Source of the DNA: Lithospermum erythrorhizon
Lineage: Eukaryota > Streptophyta > Magnoliopsida > Boraginales > Boraginaceae
Reading direction: 5' to 3'
Assembly: GCA_019722365.1 (NCBI GenBank)
Contig: JADFUC010001889.1
Span: 2,232,001 to 2,296,000, forward strand
Length of the DNA: 64,000 nt
How positions within the stretch are numbered: position 1 is the stretch's first letter; each line of letters starts with the position of its first letter. Under the pieces are notes generated by a model. The model was not told the origin of the DNA and ran no database searches. It saw only the letters and a program-made list of their open reading frames with translations. The position numbers and the translations under genes were made by a program. Positions 9,027-20,902 of the stretch are shown here, piece after piece.

Positions 9027-11446
9027 CTATAATCCCCTAAAACTATCTGTTTTATCAAGACGTGACGTGCCTGAGCTTGAAGACTCGCCCATCAAATCAG
9101 GAGAAGCTGCAACATGTGCTAGCTCCCTCTTCAATGATGTTGGTAACCCAGAGACTTCCTGTAAATACGCAATAATGTACTTTAGTATTCCAAGGGATGC
9201 CTTGTACAAAGCTGAGCACACTACACACTTTAAGTTCTTCACCACAATAGATGGTTTGATAGGAAGGTGAGATGTTGATAACATAGAGTTGCCTCGAATA
9301 ATTGATATCACATGGCAAAAAAATCATAGATTGTGATGGGAAGAAAATTCACATTAGACCAGATTTTTTCAAAGCATTAGGCAGTTTCTTTATATCTGAT
9401 AATACTGTGCCAGTTGTGTTCAAACATGTTTATTTTAAGCTACCTTCATCAAATGCAACCTGAAGTCACAAGGTCGGACTTGTCTTCCTAAGCATGCCAG
9501 GGAAAATGTGGAGTACTGGTAAAGAACATCCGCAGCAGCCTGCTTCTTTTCCTCAATCTGCCATAATATTTCAAGCTCAGAATAAGACATCCTTGTATAA
9601 CAGAGCCACATGAAGCCTAATCTGTAATCATATTCTTTGGACTTACAAGACAAAAGTGAAATACCTATGCTACTGATGTCCTGATAAGACCAATGAACTT
9701 CATATGAGACATACAGTTTCTATCATGTTATAGACAGAAACAAAATACACAGAAACTATGTCATTGAGAGTCATACACGTACTGTCTTTCATTTATAAAG
9801 AAATTGGCTTCATCTATAATCTTATTCTTATCCTTGAAGTGCCAAACATTGAACTAAAACAGATATACATTGGATTTTATCAGATGTAAGATACAGATCC
9901 ATTTTTATACTATGCATTGACAGACAAAACAGAAAATTGTTCCAATGAGGGAAATATGTGAAAGATATTTATTGATCAACTAGCTTCTTGAGTAAATAGT
10001 GGCAATCTAGGTGGTACAGCGGGCGAACATTCAATACACGAATCCAATACTTATAATCCATGATAATCATTTCCTATCCAGCTGATATAGCATTTATTAG
10101 GAAGAGTCATAGAACCCAATGTGCAGGTCAGTGGTGAAACTGTCAATGGCGAATAGCATGCAACACACAGAGTGACTATAGCAATTAAATATTTGTAGCC
10201 AGATTCAGTCCTATGATAATACCAACGACATAAAAAGATGATTAATTCCGGTGAATTATTTTGGAACAAAAAAAAGAACAGTATTTCACACAACAGAAAG
10301 AGAAAGAAATTAACAAGGCGGAAAACACTATATAAAATGTGTGTGTCATTATAATTTATAAGTGATGTGCTTATATATTGGTAATAAGAGGCGCAAACAG
10401 GTGCACGAGCACAACTATTGGCACCTTCACATCTATCATGTAAAACTTCCTCAATATCAAGAGAGTAAAAAACTATTACAAGGCATAAAAAAGGCCTGTA
10501 TACAGTATACTTGATAAGTATTTTGATGATTGATCTTGAAGTCCATGTTACCACATATCACCCTCACACAAAATCTTTCCCGATCATTGTATCATCTATA
10601 AGACACCTACAGAACGTACTCATATAGATACTCAGAAAGTATATACCTCGTGTAACAAGTTGAGCATCCTATTCAAGTTTCATACTTCCACGTCACCACA
10701 AGATTCATTATTGTACATTCTTTATAGAACCACTCTGGATTATGTCACCAGAACACACCTATGCTGAACCTCCAAGGCAGCGAATACCATTCTACTTATT
10801 TCTACTATACATGATGGTCCACCATAATTCCAGACATGTGTAAGCTCCAATGCCTCAAACATAGTGCTACTAAGACTAACCAAATCGCAGACTCGAAACG
10901 TTCATGATCAATTACCTTAAACTAGTAAAACTGGTCCAAAAGTTCTAATCTTTTTGCTTCAATTCCCAAATTCTCCTAAGAATAATAGTTTAATCTCCTA
11001 CTATAACCCTGCATCCTTTCAACCTTATTGATCATTTTTTCGGGTGAGCCATATCAAATTCCATTAGTTACCAGTTTTAAATTCTTAGTTACGGTACAAT
11101 AAAGAAACATTAATAGATTATTATGCTCTTATATAGATTAAAACGAGAGAATCGAATGTTCTAGCGGTTGACCCAGTACCTTATACTTGAGCTCAAGGGT
11201 TCGAATCTCATTTTAGTGTAAGGGGGTTTGGAAATTATTGTAATCTTACTATAAAAAAAATAGATTAAAAGGCCTAAAAATGATTATGATAGAAATTTAT
11301 TAGGTTTATAAGGTTCTTGAATATCAAACTACACATCTTATACTTAGTTAATGCAGAATTTTTTTTAATAAATATCATAAAAATAATTTAAACAAATACC
11401 ATATATATATATATTTCATAGAATTTACCTCGTAATCGTCTTTCAT
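9027..11446 (-). CDS. Small conserved plant protein of unknown function, three coding exons
   Basis: Reading leftwards, exon 1 is tiny: ATG at 11446 to 11429, coding MKDDYE, followed by a GTAAAT donor. After an intron of about 1.85 kb, exon 2 (9444 to about 9575 or 9557, depending on which AG is used) codes IEEKKQAAADVLYQYSTF, then SLACLGRQVRPCDFRLHLMK, and ends at GTAGCT. Exon 3 (9027-9158, after TTTACAG) codes EVSGLPTSLKRELAHVAAS and ends with SSSSGTSRLDKTDSFRGL and a stop. All junctions are phase 0. The product is about 87-93 aa, with a charged helical N-terminus, a Cys- and basic-rich centre and a Ser-rich, probably disordered tail. I recognise the pattern as a conserved plant protein but cannot name a function. 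There is no signal peptide and no membrane segment. Exon 1 is the least certain part. Confidence 0.7.
9576..11428 (-). other. Intron 1 of the small conserved gene
   Basis: A long intron between the MKDDYE exon and the IEEKKQ exon. It holds the SINE at 11144-11259 and otherwise unremarkable AT-rich sequence. The 167-codon open frame at 10051-10554 (minus) lies wholly inside it; it has a hydrophobic, low-complexity translation with no domain and is judged to be chance. Confidence 0.5.
11144..11259 (+). mobile_element. tRNA-derived SINE with 11-bp target-site duplication
   Basis: The head contains an A-box-like TAGCGGTTGACC (about 11162) and a good B box GGTTCGAATCTC (about 11199), spaced as in a Pol III promoter, and the tail ends in eight A residues at 11253-11260. 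The 11-mer ATAGATTAAAA occurs directly before (11133-11143) and directly after (11260-11270) the element, which is the expected target-site duplication. It is about 116 bp long. The perfect duplication suggests a relatively recent insertion into the intron of the small minus-strand gene. Confidence 0.75.
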
Positions 11447-11533
11447 GTTTGAAGGTCTTTTTTTCTGCAATTTGTTATTGTTCAATGTATTTTGCAGTTG
11501 ATGTAGCAGAGTATGATTGTTTTTTAATGAATG

Positions 11534-11543
11534 AGTATATAGA
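11534..11543 (-). promoter_or_regulatory. Candidate TATA box of the small conserved gene
   Basis: On the minus strand the sequence reads CTCTATATACTC, a good plant TATA element, about 90 bp upstream of the MKDDYE start codon. The 5' end of the tRNA-Ile gene is only about 20 bp further upstream on the other strand. Confidence 0.45.
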
Positions 11544-11562
11544 GAGAAGAGGAATAGCATGT

Positions 11563-11636
11563 GGCCCATTAGCTCAGTTGGTTAGAGCGTCGTGCTAATA
11601 ACGCGAAGGTCGCAGGTTCGAGACCTGCATGGGCCA
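11563..11636 (+). tRNA. trnI-AAU: tRNA-Ile (anticodon AAU)
   Basis: A 74-base cloverleaf. The acceptor stem GGCCCAT (11563-11569) pairs with ATGGGCC (11629-11635), with discriminator A at 11636. The D arm holds TAGCTCAGTTGGTTAGAGC (A box), the anticodon loop is CTAATAA with anticodon AAT, and the T arm is GCAGGTTCGAGACCTGC (B box). There is no intron and no encoded CCA, as expected for a nuclear eukaryotic gene. A short T run for Pol III termination follows within about 10 bases (TTTATTTTT). Adenosine 34 would be edited to inosine, so the tRNA reads AUU and AUC codons. Confidence 0.97.
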
Positions 11637-11639
11637 CAT

Positions 11640-14600
11640 TTATTTTTATTGCCTTTTACTACTAATTTGATTCGAGACCTCTATTGGCTAGATTATTCAA
11701 TTGGTTGATCTAATTATATGTTGTCATTATAAACACAAAGCTTATGTATTCAAACTCCACTCTTCAAAGGCTATAATGTTGTAAAGGCAGTGAAGTGATC
11801 AACTCTTCTGTTTAAAACAATATTACTGTTGAAGAGCGAAAAGGTGTGAGGATGAGAGAGTTGATTACAAAGAGATTCTTGAAAAATGTTCATAGAAAAC
11901 ATTTTTGTCATGATTCTGAATTTTTTAGGACAGTCAATTGTGGCAATCGAACCCAGCTTACCAGGCTATTCAGCGGGGTTTGGCCCACGTTAGCCGATCT
12001 AAGACCCCTATAGGCCTGACGACCCACTGTCGGTTATAAACGGATCCGATGGGGACAATGGTTAGTACAGGTTAGAGCAATCATGTGTCGATTGGTCTTC
12101 GGCTGGAGTGATCGGTTCGGCCTCGGGCTGATATGCGATGTGCGTTTAATATAAACGAATAGTTTAAGCGATACTTGTGGAAATAAAATAAATGGAATGG
12201 CGTGATGCAGGTACATATAAGCATTCTGCGTTTAATCACGGATTAGAAGCTTGAGCTCTAAATAGATCAAATAACAATACTCATTCGACAAAGCAAACCT
12301 AAAATAAATGTTCGACAACTACGTAAACATGTCGTTGTTCAAATCTTAAAATCTGAAAATATAAATCTTAAATTCACAGCATCTCAGTAGATGACATAAA
12401 ATAAAGGAACCATAATTGTTTGAAACTACGTAATATCAAACAAACAAATTCACTACGTATTGTTTTTCTTCGGCGTAAGATCAAGCTGGCGGCGGCGGCG
12501 GTGGTCATGGAATCCCATATCGTCGACCCATTTCCTCATCTGCGTCGTAAAAGGCGATCAATCAATACCGCACTGATGCCGCCAATCTCGCTAAACATTC
12601 TTACGTGCAGGTTGTTTAAGGACTCAAGCAAGCTTCGATCGGATGATCCATAAAAGGGCCACCTGCGGTCGGCGTAAATCGGTTCCCGTGGATAGGTAAA
12701 GTGGCTCCCTGAGTACTTAGTCCCAAATCTATTAAGCGTACATCGGGGTGTACATTTAACAACCAGCCTTGTCATCCTCATAACTGAGTATCAACTTCCA
12801 ACAGAAAGCAGCCAAGCCTCGCATCTGACCCACGGGTAGCTCTTGATTATAATGAGAACATTTTGGACGATAACCGACATATAAGAGATGATCGTTAAAT
12901 ATTGATGCGGTAAGGCTGTTCTTTAATATCTCAATGTTGAATCATATCGACAAATCAGCAACCCAACTAACTAGAGCCACGTAGCGAGCGTAATATAAGA
13001 AGTAGCTTAAAACAATGCAGGCGGGAGAGCGACCTTTCAAACCATCTTTTGAAGGCCGTTCAAATTAACACTTACTATATGTGATTTGTTGCTTCGACCA
13101 TTGTTAAAATCGTAACAATCATCGCGGATACTTTTGCACCACGCCCTCTTTCTGAATAATCATGGTGTCGCCTGCTTCGTATTGAATAAATTAAGTAGGA
13201 AATCATCTTCGTAATCTAGCGGATACCATTAACATTATAATCAACATTTACAGCGCGCTTCATCGTTAACAACCCATGAGGTATGAAGTGATCTTATGTC
13301 GGAGTTACTGATGCAAGGTTGTAATTAAGTCAGTTTGGAATTTGATAATAAGTCGAGCAAAATACTATCCGTTACTTCATAAATTTCGGCGATGAAGTGC
13401 CGATCCTGCTTGCATTTTTGGATTCCTGACACTAAGTTCTCGCCCACTGCGATTAAGCGCCATCGACTCGAAATCATCTTGTGGTGGTGGTGGTGGTGGT
13501 GGCGGTGGAAAGTTGTTTCGGCCCTGCTTTTACGCCCAGTTCTTGACCTCTCTTAGATCTTAGAACAATTTTCTTTGTTTATGAACTCTTTTTGGTCTCA
13601 TTTTTTTCAAATTGAAGAATTGAGTAATTGAATATGTTTAATTGAGACTTAATTTGGAGGAGTGAAGTAGTGAATATGTTAAATATAATATTTGGAGGAG
13701 AAATTGAAGAGTTACATTGAGAGAGATTTTAGTTTGGAAATTAAAATTATGAAGTGGAGCCAAATCAGCGATTCGATATATTTGAGTGAGATGGAATTGA
13801 GAAGATTTTTGGTTTGGAAATTAAAATTATGAAATTGTGTTGCAAATCAGCGGTCGAACTAATAATCTGATTTTCTTTGTTAACTGCGTATTTCGTTTCA
13901 AGGTTGTACAGCATTTAACAAAGATTACAAATAGCGATTTTTTGGTGGTTCCCTAAACGATGCTGCGTTTATATTAAAGCTGTTCACGTTTACTAAAATA
14001 AGGAGTACACTTTTTAGTGCTTTTTGCGACAACTTTTATAATAAGCGATGATACGTTTATTACAAAATAAATTTTCATTTTTTATTGAGTTTAACATGCT
14101 GCGTTTATAATAAGATGTGTACCACGTTTATTACAAAATGAAATTTGTACAACTTTAACTTCATAGAATAAATGATCATATTATTGATGATAAGCCGTTC
14201 TGAATTTATACTAAGATGCTGATGAGGAGTTTACATGATTCATCATCGAAAAGTCACAAATCATTAAATCTAATTCATCATGAGGCATATCTTCGTGCGT
14301 GGCCGACATCCCCTTGATGTTTTCTTACCGAGATCTTCTTTGGCAATATGAGCCATCGAGCAATGTCTTTTTTGATTTGCCTGCGTTATTGGATTGATGT
14401 TTTGCATCCGTTGCTCGGCGACCAGATCGATCCATGATTCAACACAAACCCGATTGTCGAACTTGTTAGTCTTGAAGGGTCTTTTGAGTATATTGAAGGC
14501 CGCCATGTTAAATGCCGGATTCGTAGCTATTGGCAGGCATAGGTATAACTAACCTCTCATTCCATCTTGGATAAAACAGGATATTTTCTGGCTCATAGAT

Positions 14601-17600
14601 TACCATTTCGATGAATCGAAAAGTTTTGTTCATTGTAAAGGGTCATGTCCAAGGAGTGGATATTGAGGTTAATTCCGTTATTTGTTAGGTTTAAGGTGGA
14701 AGTAAGGTCGTGTTCTTCTTCCAATCATTCTAAGGTGATTGTGTTGACTTCTTATTTTTATTCCGTGCGGAATAGACTTCGAGATACTGGATTAAATGTG
14801 GGACGACTAGGAGACTTAGTTGATGTTTAATAAGCAATATCGTTGTAAATAGATAAGTTCAATATCATCTTTGTACTTTTCATGATTATAAGTTTAAGTT
14901 TTTCATTATGTGATTAGAGTAAGGAAGCTTGATAAAATGATCAAAATTCTTTTAAACTTTTGAGCTTAAGGTTATGTTCCAAAGTACACGATAGCATATG
15001 CGTAAGGTAAATGATGAAAATACTTTAAAAAATTCCTCCATATTGAGAACCATATCTTTTCTACATAATCATTATGTGTCCATATGCATGGCAAGATTAA
15101 CTACACATTCGAGATAAATGGATATTAAGTTATATTGAAAAACAGTATAATCTTTAAGCAATTCTAGAAACTTAAGCAATTCATAAAAAATATTTCCAAT
15201 TTCATATTTCAACAGTATAATATGGGGTCGTTAAAGTATACAAAGTTATAAAATTATAAATTTCTTCTTTATAAATATGATGATGGATTATAAGGGTGGA
15301 ATTCATCACTATCGACATCCAAGATTAATTTTTTATACTTTTTTTCCATATTTAACTATTTTTTATGTCACATGTTTTCTTACCATGATAATCAAATGAG
15401 CAGCGCCCTTTCGAATAGGATGAATAAATTCATCCCAAACAACGATGATACCGTCGTGTGACTAATTGAAGTGCAATGACATAAAACATCAATGGTTCAT
15501 TATAATCAGACACATTCCATTCTAGGGTGTCAATATCACATTGTTGCAATTCTGCCAATTACAAATTCGCAACCTCAAATCTATATGCGAGTCACTAAAA
15601 GAAAATTTAAACCGGTTTGAGCATTGGTGTTCGCTAAGTACCTGACCAAATTAAATCATGGTTCCATGAATATTTAAGGATGTCTGCCTAAATGCTTTCG
15701 GTTACACTTGCCCCACTCTGGGTTTTCCATTACTAAGCACTCGCTGGGTTAAAACAAGTTGTCGTTTGTTTCTAATCGACCTCAATAGGTATTGAGCCAT
15801 GAACTTTATTTCTCATTAGTAGTCGTATTAACAATTGAGAAATTAATAACCGAATGCCGACTCAGTATGATGATCATCTTTCTAAATTGACAAATTATTG
15901 AATTACTAGCATGGCAACGATCGTTTAGGGGTCGTTATAAAATTTAAAACAACAAAATATATAGCAAATAAGAGTTAAAGATAGAGAATACCGGCTACGA
16001 GCGAGGCAATATTGCCAAGATCGATGAGATTAAGCCATTGGTGAAATATAAGCTCTAAAATGAAACGAATGAAGTTAAAGATTAATTAAAACAAATCACT
16101 TGGTGATCAAGAATGCTAGGATTATAAAAAGTACTTTGATTGTGTTTAAGATTGCTTAAGGAGTTATGAGAAAAAGATATTAGTTGTTCCCTGTTGCCGG
16201 GACAACATGATGCCTTTTCAAGTTTCTATGACTCAAGCGATTGCAAGTTTGAATTTAAAAATAACATTAATCTATAAATCTGGCAGTTGAGATATGATTA
16301 CCGTTTGATCAACGATGGTAACGTTATTCCTTGATGCCGTTATAATTTCCGGCGGATTCGAAAATATAGCAGTTGGTAATCAAAGCGTGTTAACATTTAT
16401 TTCAAAATTGGCAGTTGTAATAGCTAGTTCGAAAAGATAGTCGTTGGCAGAGGCACACGTCTATATAGCGGCCTTGCCGTTCAGCAGAACAGTGCTTCAA
16501 GTTTTGCTTTCATAAATAGGGGTAATGAGAGATTGGTTTAGAACCATCAAAACTCATAACTTTGAATACTTATATTATATTCATTTACGTATTCAAATCG
16601 CTTTCTGACATCTTTGTTAAGATATGGATCGAAGAAATTCGGTCGGTGTCCCTTGTAGAGATTTTTGGTGTGTCCCGATCGACTAGTGAAAGGATCAAAC
16701 TACCTAAGAAATATCTCCGGACATGTCTACTCTTTCTCGACGATGAATGAAGTTCGCTATCGATGACGATTTATTCGATGTGAAAAATCACGGCGGCCTG
16801 AAACTGGAAAAAGTTCGCGCGGATGGGTGGCGTGATTTGTAGAACATCCACGATATAAGGAATTGTCATCTTAGCGATGAGTTTCATCGTGAAAAGAGGC
16901 GAGCGATCATGGAGTTATGCGTATGTTGATCATATGTGGTATGAATGACTGCGAAAAACCTATTATACTACGTGAGTATCCGTTTGAAGCGCTTGTTTGA
17001 ACTTTAAATAAAATGTTCAATGTTGGTTTATTTTAGTTATAAATTTAACTAAAATGTTGACATTTTACTCATAGTATTTTATTCTGGCTTGTGATGCATG
17101 AGGTGCTGATTAGTTTAAAACGATGCAAGATCTCGGATCCCGAATAGGCCTGATAGTTTAGTGGTCGGGCGGGCGACACGGTCGTTAATGCAGACCCGTC
17201 AGTCTGAGCGAAGACGTTCCGATTCTGAAGCAGGCCCGTTGGCGGCCAGGTTGACATGTCCCAGGACATTATTTTTCCTAACATGTTGAATTTATCTAGT
17301 TATTAGACTGAAGGTTCAGTATAGTATCGAACAAATTACGACTAAACCGGATAACAAATTGAGTATCGAGGAGAAAAATTGGCAAATAGTACTAAGGTTA
17401 TTCGTTTTAACAACCTTGCGCGCTTAATTTAACTGGCTAAATAACATACGGATACAATGTCGATTAATACTTATCTACAGCTTTCAGTTATTTATAGGGT
17501 TATCGGTCGTGTTTCCTTCGGATATCAGACAAAAAATTATACTCGGGACCGGACCGATAAAATTATCAGATGAGTACATGGTTTCGGTTCTACCAGCCCG

Positions 17601-17889
17601 GGAATAACACTACTGATGAGTGATGACCCTGAATAAAGGGGCTGGACTCGGTGGACTGTTGCTTTAATGGGTCGTTTAGTCGGTAACATAATTCGACCAT
17701 TTGAGCCCAGTAAAGTTTTGGTCCTTCTTCTTAGCCAATGAACACGTCTACAGCACAATAAAAGCATTCAAAGCCTGCACTGCATAGAATTAATTGGCCG
17801 ATGCAGTTTACAAATGAGGACATTAGGAACAGACAACAAGTTAGAAAGCGAGAATAATGTTTGTGATAGATGGCAAGTAGCTTAATCAA
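11640..17889. other. Decayed repeat DNA, no gene supported
   Basis: About 6 kb of mixed composition with GC-richer patches (12000-12200, 12480-12700, 17100-17280, 17540-17720) in AT-rich sequence, as in heavily mutated retrotransposon DNA. Open frames such as 12420-12653, 14270-14506, 16562-16750 and 17537-17767 have no domain I can recognise. A (GGT)n tract sits at about 13483-13509. The word CGTTTAT with flanking ATTA/TACAAA recurs at 12141, 13963, 14053, 14102 and 14135. At 11690-11765 a weak tRNA-like head (GGTTGATC, then TATTCAAACTCC) may be another old SINE. Confidence 0.45.
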
Positions 17890-17903
17890 ATACCTTCCTT
17901 GGT

Positions 17904-19678
17904 TGGATTAAAAATAAATAAATACCATTGCTAAGAAACAGAGGCGGTATAGACCAAAAAAGAAAACCAAAACCCCATCAAAATTCATCAAAAATCAATC
18001 AAAAATCATCAAACAATCAATTATACAATACTACCCCTACAAACATCACTTTTGTTGATGAAACTTGTCGAACATAGTGACTTTGAGGACAGAGGGATTG
18101 AAGAACATTTTTTATTGGGACCAAATCGATGCCAATGGATCAAATCCTTTCAAAACATCAAATATTATTGGATGGAAAAAAGGTTTGAGGTAAGCCACCG
18201 GGTTAAATCATAATGATAGCAGCGACTTGTTCGCTTCGGTATATAATAGTATTATGAATTTACGGAATAAGGATGTTCAATTTGATATGATGGATATAGA
18301 TATTCGAGGATGTTATGAATAGTTCTAGCGTTTACTTAAGTAAATAAAGCTTGAAAGATAAGATTAAGGTTGTCTTAGACAATGGGATCTCTCTTTGTTC
18401 GATAGCAAGGTTCAGGATTCACTCAATTTCTTATTTGATCAGAATATATATCGAGGAGAATAGAAAAAAAGGTGAAAAAAATAAAGATTGATTTGGATTT
18501 TAACGATAATAAAATGTCTAACGAGGAACAAAGCATCATATGGAGTCCAGGGATCGCGGCTATTAAATTCCTCATCAATTCTAGAACAAGGTCTCTGGTG
18601 TTTCTTCTAGCATCTGATAAGATCTTCGATCGTATCATGGGCCAGGTGTTTAGGCAATAATTTGAATTTCAATTTAGGTAAGAATTTGTTGTCAATTATT
18701 CATTGGTCTACTACGTAGTTACAACTATAAAATAACATGACACTGATGATAACCTAGTTAGTCTGCGATAGGTGTGGAGTTAAGAAGCTATATAGGGTCG
18801 CAGTGGAGAGGTTTTCATTTGATCAGAGATAGTATGGAGTTTAGGAAAAAATAATTTTTATTTTTCGGTCTCTCAAGCTCACGGATTTTGAAGACTATGT
18901 GTTTTCTTTTACAAACCAAATTAAGAGAGATCCATGTTATTTGGATTTATTGGCAATTGAGGAGGCTTTCTTGAATTGCCCAATCGGTCAAAGAATAAAT
19001 GCATTTCAGGTGGAGTTACATCTAAGTGGTAATCTTTTCTTTTTCTTTATCTTATGAATATTATTCATGTATAATCACTCTTGTGCCTCTGATGCATTAT
19101 AATGAATCACAATTCTAATGGATCTTCTCATATTAGTATTTCTTTGGATACCTTATTTAGTCGTTCTTATCGACGATTCTAAAAATATTCATCGACATTG
19201 GCAAGATCCCGAAACTACAATTACGCTTCATGTCAACATCACTAATTAAGTATAATATCTTAAATAATCGACCAACGTCGCATTGAAAAATTTCCACCGG
19301 TAATGATAATGAAACGCTGAGTTTATAACTGCTAAATGTCGAAGTAACTGTTTCATTTATTAAACTTCTCGGTCTCGAGGTCCATCGTATTTTATTTCTT
19401 CTTTATATTTTATCAGGGATGCAAGGTGATTTTAAATATGAATTAATTTTTGTAGTTATTAGTACTGTTTGGGGTTTTTGAATCTACAGGAAGGTTACAT
19501 CTTTTGCAGAGGATTCTTCCCAAACCTCGGATATTACATCTACTTATCTTCAGTTTAAGTTTTTAGATATTATGCATGTTTTTGTCAAGCTCCGTTTGTT
19601 GGAGTCTTTGTTAACAATATAAGCTTATTTGTAATATGTATAAAGTGTTATTATATGCAATTATCAAAAAAAAAAAAA
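17904..19678 (+). mobile_element. A-tailed retroposon, about 1.77 kb, with 13-bp flanking duplication
   Basis: The segment ends in an uninterrupted run of A residues (about 19666-19678). The bases after it, TACCTGCCTTGGT (19679-19691), match TACCTTCCTTGGT at 17891-17903 in 12 of 13 positions. An A tail plus a 13-bp direct repeat is the footprint of LINE-mediated insertion. The interior has a 62-codon open frame (18472-18660) and several other readable stretches, but I find no reverse-transcriptase motif. It is either a 5'-truncated, mutated LINE or a retroposed transcript. The source is unknown. Confidence 0.5.
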
Positions 19679-20648
19679 TACCTGCCTTGGTATTCATTTG
19701 AACTCCCAAGTAAGATGTCAAGATGAAAAAATGTTTACTTAGCATATGATCTATTAAAAAATAAAAAATAAAATCAGTGTCCAAGTTGGATGCCAGAGAT
19801 GGCTTTAGGAATCCAATTGTTATTAGAATGATGTGTTACATTTTTCGTTTTGATACTATTTATTAAGATCATGTTATATATGTATATCATTTTAATACTT
19901 ATAATAAAAATATCATATAAAATATAACATAACACATGAACTCAATAATTTGGACACCCAACAATAATACCTTTAGTTTTTCTTTACTCTAATTATTGAT
20001 TTCATATTAAATTGGACACCAATACCAATATTGAATTTCAATTATGACTCCAAAATTAAAAAAATGGTGTGCACTTCAAAAACCATTTAATGTACGTTTT
20101 TGGACGTATGGTGTTTTTGTCAAGGTAAATTTTTTCAACATTTTGACATTGTTATGATGTGTTTTTTTTATTTTGCATCCACATTGGTTCACCCCACCCC
20201 ACCTTCCACATACATACCAAGTACCAAACATACTACAAGAGCTTGTAGTTGAAAATGCTTCAACTGACCCATTGTACAGATGAACGAATAAAAAAGCATG
20301 ATTGAGTGTCTTGTCTCATCTTTCTCCCAAAAGAGAAAACGTCCTTGAAGGTTCATAAAGCTCTAAAGATTTGGGATCCTCTAGTGAATCTTCCTGTATT
20401 TTCAAGGACTAGGAAAATAAGCTTATTGTCTATAGTTTTCCTCACATTTACACGAGGCATTATAGCCCTCATCCCATAAATGACATTTTTGTCATGCGGT
20501 CCTTAGAAGTATGAAAATCAACCAAACCATTTAAAGAAAACATCCGCCCAATATCTTAGTGATTGAGACCTTAATAGAGAGGTGACATGCAGGTGAAATA
20601 AATATTGAGTGTGAATAATTAAACTCCAGTTGAGGAGTATATGTAATA

Positions 20649-20902
20649 AGTACTCCATCCATCACAAAAATTGTCTCCAATTTTAAATTTTAATAGACGT
20701 GTTTCATATTCAAAATTATTGAAGTAATTTTTTTATAATAATATTTGATGAAAATATGTTAATGTTATGATTTTTAGTGAATTCTACTATTGACGTTTTA
20801 ATTTCGATATGGATCAAATTTATCTATATCCATTAAGTTATAAATTTTATTTTAATAATTGAAAATTAAATTGGATAATATTTTTGGGACGCGGAGAGTA
20901 AT
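20649..20902. mobile_element. Stowaway-like MITE, about 250 bp
   Basis: The left end reads TACTCCATCCATCACAAAAA. The right end TTTTTGGGACGCGGAGAGTA is its imperfect inverted copy. Left-arm ATTGTCTCCAATTTTAAATT and right-arm AAAATTAAATTGGATAAT also roughly mirror one another. The interior is AT-rich and non-coding, and the flanks are compatible with a TA target site. Confidence 0.6.

Noticed and set aside
10051..10554. 167-codon minus-strand open frame
   Set aside because: It lies inside the intron of the small conserved gene, is rich in hydrophobic low-complexity sequence and has no domain.
11690..11765. Second tRNA gene or SINE next to tRNA-Ile
   Set aside because: The A-box and B-box resemblance is weak, no cloverleaf forms, and there is no A tail or target duplication.
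17904..19678. Full LINE with reverse transcriptase
   Set aside because: I searched by eye for the catalytic Asp-Asp box and endonuclease motifs and found none; only the retroposition footprint is supported.
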